8,067 nt of DNA from Clostridia bacterium. GTDB lineage: Bacteria; Bacillota; Clostridia; Oscillospirales; Acutalibacteraceae. Position numbers and translations under genes: made by a program. Location: contig JAKSQR010000065.1 in NCBI GenBank assembly GCA_024404065.1, forward strand, positions 1-8,067, in the 5' to 3' direction. Positions 1 to 5,637 of the stretch are shown here, one piece after another; positions within the stretch are counted from its first letter, which is position 1; every line of letters begins with the position of its first letter. Under the pieces are notes generated by a model. That model worked only from the letters and a program-made list of their open reading frames with translations. It did not search any database and had not been told where the DNA came from.

Positions 1-887
1 TTTTCAATATTTTTCATAGCAAGGTAGGCAGCACCAATCATGCCTGCGTTGTTGCCTGTTTCTGCTTTTAATACTTTTACATTTCTGAAGGAAGCCATAA
101 GGTTATTTTGCAGGGTTTCATTCAGCTTATCAGTTATATATTTTTCATTCATAATGCCGCCGCCCACAACAATGCATGAGGGGTTAAAAATATATATAAT
201 TGATATAAGACCTGTGGCAACTTCATTTATCCAGTTATCCACAGTTTCTTTTATTTCGGGGCGTGTAAAGTTTTTGCCGTCAAAAATTTCTATGCCGTTA
301 AGCTTCTCACCAGTTTTTTCAGAAACATCATTGGTAAGTGCCTTTGCTGAGGCATAGCACTCATAGCAGCCCTTTCCACCGCAGGTGCATTTTCTGCCAT
401 TTGTATGGGTGATTATATGCCCCATTTCTCCTGCGCTGAAGGATGAGCCTGTAAACACTTTGCCGTCAATAATTATAGCACCGCCTATACCTGTGCCGTA
501 GGTAAGGCAAAGAAAGTTATCGCAGCCTTTTGCAGCGCCCATTACATATTCGCCGATAGCGGCAGAGTTTACATCATTTTCCACCTTTACAGGCTTATCG
601 GTAGCCTTCTCTACAAGCTCCTTTACTTTAACGCCTGTGTAATGGGGGATGTTATCGGTTGCGTAAACTATTTCACCTGTAATACTGTTTACCTGACCTG
701 CAGTTGAAATGCCTATGCAGTCAACATCACTATATTCCTTTGCTATATGGCAGACCTTTTCAATAAGCGCAGGTCCGCCCTCCAAAGCGTTTGTAGGTGT
801 TTTATGCTTTTCAATAAAGCAGAAATTTTCATCACATACGCCGTATTTAATATCTGTGCCACCTATATCAAAGGTAAGAATTTTCAT
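1..887 (-). CDS. nanK: ROK-family sugar kinase, probable N-acetylmannosamine kinase (C-terminus cut by window edge)
   Basis: This reading frame stays open from the ATG at 887 to the window edge (295 codons), so only the last few residues of a normal ~290-320 residue ROK kinase are missing. Seen in the translation: the N-terminal phosphate-binding motif DIGGT (residues 7-11), ENDVN (103-107) holding the probable catalytic Asp105, TYGTGIGGA (129-137), and the ROK zinc site GH (156-157) plus CTCGGKGCYE (167-176; Cys167, Cys169, Cys174). The C-terminal VVGGGI (240-245) is also typical. ROK proteins with the N-terminal motif but no DNA-binding domain are cytoplasmic ATP-dependent hexose kinases. 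The start overlaps the nanE stop (ATGA at 884-887) and has GGAGA at 895-899, which implies translational coupling. Substrate cannot be read from the motifs alone. Assignment to ManNAc, giving ManNAc-6-P, rests on the neighbours nanE and nanA; glucokinase is the alternative. Confidence 0.88.
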   Translation of the reverse strand, partial: MKILTFDIGGTDIKYGVCDENFCFIEKHKTPTNALEGGPALIEKVCHIAKEYSDVDCIGISTAGQVNSITGEIVYATDNIPHYTGVKVKELVEKATDKPVKVENDVNSAAIGEYVMGAAKGCDNFLCLTYGTGIGGAIIIDGKVFTGSSFSAGEMGHIITHTNGRKCTCGGKGCYECYASAKALTNDVSEKTGEKLNGIEIFDGKNFTRPEIKETVDNWINEVATGLISIIYIFNPSCIVVGGGIMNEKYITDKLNETLQNNLMASFRNVKVLKAETGNNAGMIGAAYLAMKNIE

Positions 888-1579
888 TTTGTATTCTCCA
901 GTGCTTTTACAAAGCGCTTTGTAATATCCATAGGTCTTGTGATTGCGGTGCCGCATACTGCACCGAATGCGCCTGCCTCATATACATCAACTAAATCCTG
1001 AGGTACCCAGATTCCGCCCTCTGCAATAACGGGGGTGTGAAGCTCTGTTGCATATCTCTTTATAAGCTCACAGTCAGGCAGCTTCCTGCCCTTTGTGTAG
1101 GGAGTGTAGCCCGCCATGGTAGTACCTATTAAATCAAAGCCAAGCGCCTCAGCTAATTTGCCCTCCTCAAAGCAGGAGGTATCTGCCATAAAGAGCTGGT
1201 CAGGGTATTTCTTTCTTACTTCCTTAAAGAAATCCTCAAAGCTTATGCCACCGGGTCTTACTCTGTTTGTAGCATCAAGGGCGATTATTTCACAGCCTGC
1301 AGCCATAAGCTCATCAACCTCTTTCATTGTAGGTGTGATGTAAACATCGCTGTCCTCATACTCTGCCTTTATAATGCCTATTACGGGCAGGTTTACCTTT
1401 TCTTTTATAGCAAGTATATCCACTACTGTGTTTGCTCTTATACCTACTGCACCGCCAAGGTATGCAGCCCATGCCATTTTGCTCATAATATAGCTGTCAT
1501 AAAGGGGCTCTGTAGGCAATGCCTGGCAGGATACAATAAGTCCGCCTTTAATCTTATCAAGTATTTCCTTATTGGTCAT
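884..1579 (-). CDS. nanE: N-acetylmannosamine-6-phosphate 2-epimerase
   Basis: This 231-residue protein is full length for the NanE family, a cytoplasmic TIM-barrel enzyme that converts ManNAc-6-P to GlcNAc-6-P in sialic acid breakdown. Diagnostic stretches are IVSCQALPTEPLY (15-27), GAVGIRAN (43-50), GIIK (68-71) followed by YITPTMKEVDEL (80-91), IALDATNRVRPGG (99-111), MADTSCFEEG (131-140), GTTMAGYTPY (152-161) and AEGGIW (186-191). Lys71 and Glu187 fit the family's catalytic Lys and Glu. The start at 1579 is supported by GGAGG at 1586-1590, 6 nt upstream. It is the first gene of a minus-strand unit, and its stop codon overlaps the start of the kinase gene by 4 bases. It runs divergently from nanA. 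The call is secure because these motifs are specific to NanE. Confidence 0.96.
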   Translation of the reverse strand: MTNKEILDKIKGGLIVSCQALPTEPLYDSYIMSKMAWAAYLGGAVGIRANTVVDILAIKEKVNLPVIGIIKAEYEDSDVYITPTMKEVDELMAAGCEIIALDATNRVRPGGISFEDFFKEVRKKYPDQLFMADTSCFEEGKLAEALGFDLIGTTMAGYTPYTKGRKLPDCELIKRYATELHTPVIAEGGIWVPQDLVDVYEAGAFGAVCGTAITRPMDITKRFVKALENTK

Positions 1580-1585
1580 AGTGTG

Positions 1586-1640
1586 CCTCCGTAAAGTTTA
1601 ATTACAAAAATATTATATATACTTTTTTTATTTAATTCAA
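1586..1640 (-). promoter_or_regulatory. Promoter and ribosome binding site of the nanE-nanK unit
   Basis: On the minus strand there is a -35 TTGAAT at 1635-1640, a 17-nt spacer, and a perfect -10 TATAAT at 1612-1617. Transcription would begin near 1605, giving a leader of about 25 nt with GGAGG at 1586-1590. The match to a sigma-A promoter is good, but the region is very AT-rich, so some chance similarity is possible. Confidence 0.55.
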
Positions 1641-1654
1641 TTATTATTCTTGAA
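1636..1654. promoter_or_regulatory. Candidate operator between nanE and nanA
   Basis: TTCAA at 1636-1640 and TTGAA at 1650-1654 form a 5-bp inverted repeat with a 9-nt spacer. The left arm falls inside the proposed nanE -35, and the right arm is just upstream of the nanA -10. One dimeric regulator here could control both directions. The arms are short and AT-rich, so this is tentative. Confidence 0.2.
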
Positions 1655-1664
1655 AAAAATATTC

Positions 1665-1692
1665 TATAATGCTATTATCAGCAGTGGGTGAT
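1665..1692 (+). promoter_or_regulatory. -10 element and ribosome binding site of nanA
   Basis: A perfect TATAAT lies at 1665-1670, placing a start of transcription near 1677. There is no good -35 at 16-18 nt: the bases around 1642-1647 read TATTAT, and the nearby TTGAAA at 1650-1655 is only 9 nt away. This could mean activator dependence. GGTGAT at 1687-1692 matches the 3' half of the extended Shine-Dalgarno AGGAGGTGAT and supports the ATG at 1698. Confidence 0.42.
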
Positions 1693-1697
1693 GATTT

Positions 1698-2600
1698 ATG
1701 AAAGATTTAGCAAAATTCAGGGGCGTATTTGTAGCCCTCAATGCTATTTATGATGAAAATGATGAGCTTAATCTTGAAGCTACAAAAGAGCTTGTAAAGA
1801 TTTACAAATCAAAGGGAATCAAGGGCGTTTATGCCTGCGGCTCCACAGGTGAGGGCTTCCTTCTTTCAATGGAGGAGAGAATGGCTACTGCCCAGGCTGT
1901 AAAGGAAGCAGCCGGTGATGATTTCACAGTAATAGTACACGTAGGCTGTGCTTCTACTAAAGAGAGCATAAAGCTTGCAAAGCACTGCGAAAGCATAGGT
2001 GTAGATGCAGTATCTGCTGTGCCTGCAGTTTATTACCGCCTTTCTCCTGCAAGTGTTGAAAAGCATTGGAACGGCATAATTGACGCTACAGATTTACCCT
2101 TTATTATCTATAATATTCCACAGCTTACTGCCTTTAATCTTCCTTATGATTTATTTGGCAGAATGGCAGCTAACCCTAAAGTAATAGGCATTAAAAACAG
2201 CGAAGAGCCCGTATTTGGTATGGAGCGCTTCAGAACTATTGCAGGCCCTGATTTCGTTATATTCAACGGCTCAGATGAGCAGTTTATAGGCGGCAGACTT
2301 ATGGGCGCAGACGCAGGCATAGGCGGCACCTACGGCACAATGCCAGAGCTTTTTGTAGCCCTTGATAAGCTTGTAAATGAGAATAAGATTGAAGAGGCAA
2401 AGGCACTTCAGTTTAAGATTAACGAGGTTATTTTTGACCTTCTCTCATGTGCATCTCTCTACGGTGCAGCAAAGCAGGTTATTTCCCTTCGCTTCGGTAT
2501 AGATGCAGGTCAGCCCAGAAGCCCATTCCTTCCCGTTCCCTGTGACGATAAGGTAAAGGCAATAGCAGCCAAAATAGACCGCTTTGTAGCAGAACTTTAA
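1698..2600 (+). CDS. nanA: N-acetylneuraminate lyase (DHDPS/NAL class I aldolase family)
   Basis: This 300-residue cytoplasmic TIM-barrel aldolase would cleave Neu5Ac to ManNAc and pyruvate through a lysine Schiff base. Seen: GSTGEG (48-53), the pyruvate-binding loop; IIYNIP (136-141) with Tyr138, the usual proton relay; IGIKNS (163-168) with Lys166 as the Schiff-base lysine; and NGSDE (190-194), the Asp-Glu pair that in lyases contacts the sugar chain. GIGGTYGTMPELF (207-219) follows, where the classical lyases have GSTYN. The same GGTYG form, together with YNIPQL and RSP near the C-terminus, recalls the divergent lyase type in nan loci of gut Firmicutes; this is from memory. Context with nanE and a ROK kinase strongly favours sialic acid as substrate. 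Dihydrodipicolinate synthase or a sugar-acid aldolase is the less likely alternative. The gene is transcribed alone and ends at a strong hairpin at 2622. Confidence 0.88.
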   Translation: MKDLAKFRGVFVALNAIYDENDELNLEATKELVKIYKSKGIKGVYACGSTGEGFLLSMEERMATAQAVKEAAGDDFTVIVHVGCASTKESIKLAKHCESIGVDAVSAVPAVYYRLSPASVEKHWNGIIDATDLPFIIYNIPQLTAFNLPYDLFGRMAANPKVIGIKNSEEPVFGMERFRTIAGPDFVIFNGSDEQFIGGRLMGADAGIGGTYGTMPELFVALDKLVNENKIEEAKALQFKINEVIFDLLSCASLYGAAKQVISLRFGIDAGQPRSPFLPVPCDDKVKAIAAKIDRFVAEL

Positions 2601-2621
2601 TATATTTTATAACAAAAATAA

Positions 2622-2655
2622 CAGGCACATCGCAATGATGTGCCTGCTTTTCTTT
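2622..2655. terminator. Bidirectional intrinsic terminator between nanA and the small-protein gene
   Basis: CAGGCACATC (2622-2631) and GATGTGCCTG (2637-2646) form a perfect 10-bp stem with a 5-nt GCAAT loop. On the plus strand it is followed by CTTTTCTTT, 22 nt after the nanA stop. On the minus strand the stem is followed by a T-rich tract (complement of 2611-2621). It can therefore end transcription of both convergent genes. Confidence 0.88.
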
Positions 2656-2666
2656 ACTTTGAAAGA

Positions 2667-2897
2667 TTAGTTATTAGCGAGCCATTCCTCAGCCTTTTTA
2701 GCTGATACACTCTTGATATCTTCCTTGGTGTACTTTGATTCTGCACCACCGTTAGTATAAAGGAAGTAGTAACCTTTTTCGGTTTTGTAGAGAGATTCTT
2801 CATAACCTGCAGGGTCACCATAAGTACCTGCGGTACACTTCTTTATAAGCTCGGATGTTTCGGTGTCGTATTCTCTTTTACAGATAATCTTTTTCAT
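2667..2897 (-). CDS. 76-residue conserved hypothetical protein
   Basis: The start at 2897 is chosen because a near-perfect AAAGGAGGAG lies at 2905-2914, with AGGAGG 9 nt upstream of the ATG. An in-frame ATG at 2957 would add 20 residues and run through the Shine-Dalgarno and the likely -10, so it is rejected. The protein is soluble, with no signal peptide or membrane segment. It starts MKKIICKREYDTETSELI, then has YEESLYKTEKGYYFLY (32-47), a glycine pair NGGAESKY (49-56), and ends in a short helix SAKKAEEWLANN (65-76). The layout 'K(R)YDTET...EELY+T..G.YFLY..GG..SKY...EA.EWL' resembles small uncharacterised proteins frequent in Firmicutes genomes and their mobile elements; this is from memory, and no function is known to me. 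Monocistronic, with terminator downstream. Confidence 0.85.
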   Translation of the reverse strand: MKKIICKREYDTETSELIKKCTAGTYGDPAGYEESLYKTEKGYYFLYTNGGAESKYTKEDIKSVSAKKAEEWLANN

Positions 2898-2904
2898 CGA
2901 ATTA

Positions 2905-2967
2905 CTCCTCCTTTCTTTATTTTGTGGTATTTTATCATTATATCCGTTATATTTCAATGTATATCAA
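2905..2967 (-). promoter_or_regulatory. Promoter and strong ribosome binding site of the 76-residue protein gene
   Basis: On the minus strand, TATAAT lies at 2937-2942 and TTGATA at 2962-2967, with a spacer of 19 nt, slightly long. AAAGGAGGAG at 2905-2914 is the ribosome binding site that fixes the start at 2897. The leader would be about 30 nt. Confidence 0.4.
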
Positions 2968-3010
2968 GACGAAAATACATCACAACATATTGTGGTTTTA
3001 GGTGAATATA

Positions 3011-3048
3011 CAACAAAAAACAGCCGATATAAACACATCGGCTGTTTT
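3011..3048 (-). terminator. Intrinsic terminator of the GH25 lysozyme gene
   Basis: ACAGCCGAT (3020-3028) and ATCGGCTGT (3037-3045) form a 9-bp stem, extended by flanking A/T pairs to 12 bp, around an 8-nt loop. On the minus strand it is followed by TTTTTTG (complement of 3014-3020). It lies only 6 nt after the stop codon at 3055. Confidence 0.9.
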
Positions 3049-3054
3049 GTATAG

Positions 3055-4380
3055 TTAAGCAATGCTCTTGAATACACCTAAAAGGCCCTGAATAAGCTGC
3101 ATAAACATACTGATTATGGACTGCATAATTTCTGAGAAAATATTGTTGCCATCTGATGGAGTAGTGCTGCCACTGTCACCACCGTCACCACCTGAGGGGG
3201 GAGTAACAACGGGAACTGCTTTAACATCAATTACAACGCTGTCTTTTATAGTAAGTGTATTGTCAGTTTTTTCTTCTGTAGTTGTAGTTTCGGTTGTGGT
3301 GTTTTCTTTATTCTCAGGCAGTTTAACTGTTATTTCAGCAGTGATTTCTGCTCTGCCCTCAGCCATAGCTGTTATAACACCTGTATTATCTACTGTAAGT
3401 ATTGTGTTATCAGATGAGCTCCATTTTACATCACTTACTGTGCCACCGAGCTTTGCAAGTGCTTCCTCATCCTTAAAGGTATATAACTGTGCCTTGTAGT
3501 TTACATATAAATCAAGCACGGAGGCAGTAACTCTTAAATATCTGGGCTCCTTTGTGCCATCATCCTTTTTAACATAAAGGTAGTTTCTGTCTACATTGCC
3601 TGTAATGCCATCTACTGTGCCCTTGCTTGTATACTGCCATAAGCAGTAGTCGCCTGCGTAATTTGTGCAGTTAGTGTAGTGAGCAAGCCAGATATCATAA
3701 TAGGTTGAAATGTTATCAACAGTCATGTGGTCAGTAAACATTGTAGCGCTTGCGTAAACCATACCGTCATAGCCTGCAGCTGCTACTCTGTTACAGAAGG
3801 CAAGGCAAACGGAGGTAAGCTCATCCTTTGTAAGCTTTGCATCGTAAAGTCTGCCTGTGAATTTACCCTTACTTTCAGCATACTCACAGTCAAAAGCGAT
3901 GGGGAGCTTAAGGTTGTAGCCAGCTACCTTCTGGATAGCGTAGTCAGCCTCTTCAATAGCCTCTGCTCTGCTTATAGCCTGGCTGTAGAAATATACACCT
4001 ACATTAAGGCCTGCTTTAGTAGCGCCCTGAATATTTCTCTCAAAAGCGGTATCAACATTGAGTGAGCCTGTCTGATAGCCTCTGTAGCCAACTCTTATCA
4101 TTACATTTTTTACACCGCTTGCAAGCACCTTATCCCAGTTAATGGTGCTGTTGTGAACGGAAACATCTATAAGGTCATAGATTTCATAGTTATCCTTGAA
4201 TTTTTCTGCATGGATAATCTGCTCATCCTCTGCCATAGGGGAGTTGATATCCTTGCTTACAGAGGTCTGCTTTAATGCCATAGGGTCTTCATTTATGGCG
4301 TAGCTGACTGCAGCAGAAGAGCAGGCAATAATAAGGCAAAGTGTTACTGAAATCAGTGCTTTTAATTTCTTCAAGTCCAT
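3055..4380 (-). CDS. Secreted GH25 muramidase (lysozyme) with BIG2-like domain and amphipathic C-terminus
   Basis: The 441-residue product has an N-terminal export signal (KKLK then a hydrophobic run at 9-19; possible cleavage after Ala28, or a weak lipobox IIAC ending at Cys20). The GH25 domain covers about 68-270: IDVSVHN (71-77), VGYRGYQ (97-103), VGVYFYSQA (127-135), the acidic pair FDCE (163-166; Asp164, Glu166), the WLAHYT strand (231-236), WQYTSKGTVDGI (248-259) and VDRN (263-266). This family hydrolyses the MurNAc-GlcNAc bond of peptidoglycan outside the membrane. Residues about 282-352 look like a bacterial Ig-like group 2 domain (KWSSSDNTILTVDNTGVI). Then come a Thr/Glu-rich linker (360-372), a Pro/Gly/Ser linker (390-412) and an amphipathic segment (414-441). 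The only Shine-Dalgarno-like sequence (AGAGGA, 4382-4387) is 1 nt from the ATG but 7 nt from an in-frame TTG at 4374, so the start may be two codons later. Confidence 0.93.
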   Translation of the reverse strand: MDLKKLKALISVTLCLIIACSSAAVSYAINEDPMALKQTSVSKDINSPMAEDEQIIHAEKFKDNYEIYDLIDVSVHNSTINWDKVLASGVKNVMIRVGYRGYQTGSLNVDTAFERNIQGATKAGLNVGVYFYSQAISRAEAIEEADYAIQKVAGYNLKLPIAFDCEYAESKGKFTGRLYDAKLTKDELTSVCLAFCNRVAAAGYDGMVYASATMFTDHMTVDNISTYYDIWLAHYTNCTNYAGDYCLWQYTSKGTVDGITGNVDRNYLYVKKDDGTKEPRYLRVTASVLDLYVNYKAQLYTFKDEEALAKLGGTVSDVKWSSSDNTILTVDNTGVITAMAEGRAEITAEITVKLPENKENTTTETTTTEEKTDNTLTIKDSVVIDVKAVPVVTPPSGGDGGDSGSTTPSDGNNIFSEIMQSIISMFMQLIQGLLGVFKSIA

Positions 4381-4381
4381 T

Positions 4382-4457
4382 TCCTCTTTTCTGTTTATTC
4401 TGAAACTGATTTGTAGTCATATACTATAAGTGTACCATATAAGCCATTTTGTTTCAA
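4382..4457 (-). promoter_or_regulatory. Promoter and ribosome binding site of the GH25 lysozyme gene
   Basis: On the minus strand there is TTGAAA at 4452-4457, a 17-nt spacer, and TACACT at 4429-4434, preceded by TGG, which makes an extended -10. Transcription would begin near 4422 with a leader of about 42 nt. AGAGGA at 4382-4387 is the only ribosome binding site candidate, and its position decides between the ATG at 4380 and the TTG at 4374. Confidence 0.5.
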
Positions 4458-4470
4458 TATATTGATAAAA

Positions 4471-4484
4471 ATATAATATTATAT
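4471..4484. repeat. 14-bp perfect AT palindrome between divergent lysozyme and azlC promoters
   Basis: ATATAATATTATAT is a perfect palindrome just upstream of the lysozyme -35 and about 58 bp upstream of the azlC -35. It consists only of A and T in an AT-rich spacer, so it may be chance. It could also act as an UP-type element or a protein site. Confidence 0.25.
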
Positions 4485-4541
4485 AAATCGTAATGTGTTA
4501 ATATACTGTAAATTTATCAAAAATAACGGCAGTTAATATAA

Positions 4542-4596
4542 TTGACTATAAGCAGAAAATGTCTTATTATATTTGAGCAAATATTTTCGATTCAGG
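4542..4596 (+). promoter_or_regulatory. Promoter and ribosome binding site of azlC-azlD
   Basis: TTGACT at 4542-4547, a 17-nt spacer and TATTAT at 4565-4570 make the best-looking promoter in the window. Transcription would begin near 4577, leaving a short leader of about 27 nt. The ribosome binding site is weak: AGG at 4594-4596, 7 nt before the ATG at 4604. There is no room for an attenuator or riboswitch. Confidence 0.65.
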
Positions 4597-4603
4597 TAAT
4601 ATT

Positions 4604-5278
4604 ATGGAGAAATCAGAATTAAAAAGAATATTTAAGGATACTGTGCCTATTATGATAGGCTACCTTGTATTGGGCTTTGGATTTGGCGTAATTATGGCTA
4701 CCAAGGGCTATAATTTCTGGCTTGCACCCATTATGAGTATTTTTATCTACGCAGGCTCAATGCAGTATGCGGCAGTAGGGCTTTTTACAGGCGGTGCAGG
4801 TATGCTGACTGTTGCCCTTTCTACCCTTGCTATAAACGCAAGGCACCTTTTCTATGGCATAAGTATGATAGATAAATACAGTGACGCAGGCAAAAAGAAG
4901 CCCTATCTTATTTTTGGTCTTACTGACGAAACCTACTCTATTGTAAGCCATACTGATGAGGATGTGGATTACTGCTTTTTTGTTACACTGTTTAATCAGG
5001 TTTATTGGGTAATGGGCACGCTTATAGGCTCCATTATCGGCAATATGGTAAGCTTTGACGCAAGGGGATTGGATTTTTCACTTACCGCATTTTTCCTTGT
5101 AGTTTTTACTGACCAGTGGCTAAAGAGTGAAAAGCACCTGCCTGCAATAATCGGTGTAGGCACAGCGGTTATATGCCTGCTTATATACGGCGGGGATAAA
5201 TTCCTGATACCCACTATGATAGAAATCGCACTTCTTCTCTACCTGCTTGAAAGAAGGGAGGAGAGAAAGAATGGATAA
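4604..5278 (+). CDS. azlC: AzlC-family branched-chain amino acid exporter, large subunit
   Basis: This 224-residue inner-membrane protein has the usual AzlC length and five or more hydrophobic segments (about 14-32, 39-60, 64-78, 123-148, 158-170, 179-196, 201-215). Conserved family stretches are present: AGSMQYAAVGL (50-60), NARHLFYGISM (78-88), GLTDETYS (105-112) and GLDFSLTAFFLVVF (155-168). With AzlD it forms a two-subunit exporter of branched-chain amino acids and, in Bacillus subtilis, of the analogue 4-azaleucine. Substrates here are inferred from the family. It is followed by azlD with an 8-base overlap (ATGGATAA, 5271-5278), so the subunits are translationally coupled. In B. subtilis the operon is controlled by the Lrp-like AzlB. 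No such gene lies next to it here, and the short leader shows no obvious operator. Confidence 0.94.
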   Translation: MEKSELKRIFKDTVPIMIGYLVLGFGFGVIMATKGYNFWLAPIMSIFIYAGSMQYAAVGLFTGGAGMLTVALSTLAINARHLFYGISMIDKYSDAGKKKPYLIFGLTDETYSIVSHTDEDVDYCFFVTLFNQVYWVMGTLIGSIIGNMVSFDARGLDFSLTAFFLVVFTDQWLKSEKHLPAIIGVGTAVICLLIYGGDKFLIPTMIEIALLLYLLERREERKNG

Positions 5279-5597
5279 TAAGCAAATTATAATTTCCATT
5301 GTGATTATGGCTGTGGTTACTGCGGCAATCCGTTTTCTTCCCTTTCTGATTTTTGATGGAGAAAATCCGCCAAAAATTATTTTAAGCCTTGGGAAAGCAT
5401 TGCCCTTTGCCATGATGGGTATGCTTGTGGTTTATTGCCTCAGGGGAATTTCCTTTGACGCCGCAAAAAACTTTGTGCCTGAGGTTATAGCAGGCGTAAT
5501 TGTAGTAACAAGCTATTACCTTAAAAAGAATACTATACTGAGCGTAATACTTGGCACAGGTGTATATATGCTGCTTGTGCAGGTCGTATTCAGATAA
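5271..5597 (+). CDS. azlD: AzlD-family branched-chain amino acid exporter, small subunit
   Basis: This 108-residue membrane protein is of the normal AzlD size (about 100-110) with four hydrophobic segments. Family features are TAAIRFLPFLIF (residues 16-27) and ALPFAMMGMLVVYCL (43-57), followed by PEVIAG (70-75) and a final hydrophobic stretch. The ATG at 5271 is chosen because GGAGG lies at 5257-5261, 9 nt upstream; a TTG eight codons earlier has no such site. The start lies inside the end of azlC, which is the usual arrangement. It probably assembles with AzlC at the membrane, acting as the essential small partner. A strong hairpin follows directly, closing the operon. Confidence 0.93.
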   Translation: MDNKQIIISIVIMAVVTAAIRFLPFLIFDGENPPKIILSLGKALPFAMMGMLVVYCLRGISFDAAKNFVPEVIAGVIVVTSYYLKKNTILSVILGTGVYMLLVQVVFR

Positions 5598-5601
5598 AGC
5601 A

Positions 5602-5633
5602 AAAACTCCTCACTTTATGTAGTGAGGAGTTTT
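5602..5633 (+). terminator. Intrinsic terminator of azlC-azlD
   Basis: AAAACTCCTCACT (5602-5614) and AGTGAGGAGTTTT (5621-5633) form a 13-bp perfect stem with a 6-nt TTATGT loop, starting 4 nt after the azlD stop. The trailing T run is short and lies inside the stem, and the flanking A run would give a matching T run on the minus strand. Confidence 0.87.
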
Positions 5634-5637
5634 AATA

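Noticed and set aside
747..1001. Plus-strand open frame across the kinase/nanE junction
   Set aside because: It lies opposite two clearly recognised minus-strand genes and has no family features or ribosome binding site.
2898..2957. Twenty-codon N-terminal extension of the small protein from the ATG at 2957
   Set aside because: It would place the strong AAAGGAGGAG site and the probable -10 inside the coding region; the internal ATG at 2897 is far better supported.
3116..3499. Plus-strand 127-codon open frame opposite the lysozyme gene
   Set aside because: It is Ser/Val-rich and lies antisense to the Thr-rich linker and BIG2-like domain, with no ribosome binding site. It is explained by the repetitive coding strand.
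4524..4535. TAAC-GGCA-GTTA as an operator upstream of azlC
   Set aside because: The arms are only 4 bp and do not extend outward, so chance is the simplest explanation.
5247..5270. Earlier TTG start for azlD
   Set aside because: The ATG at 5271 has GGAGG 9 nt upstream and gives the normal family length, whereas the TTG has no ribosome binding site.
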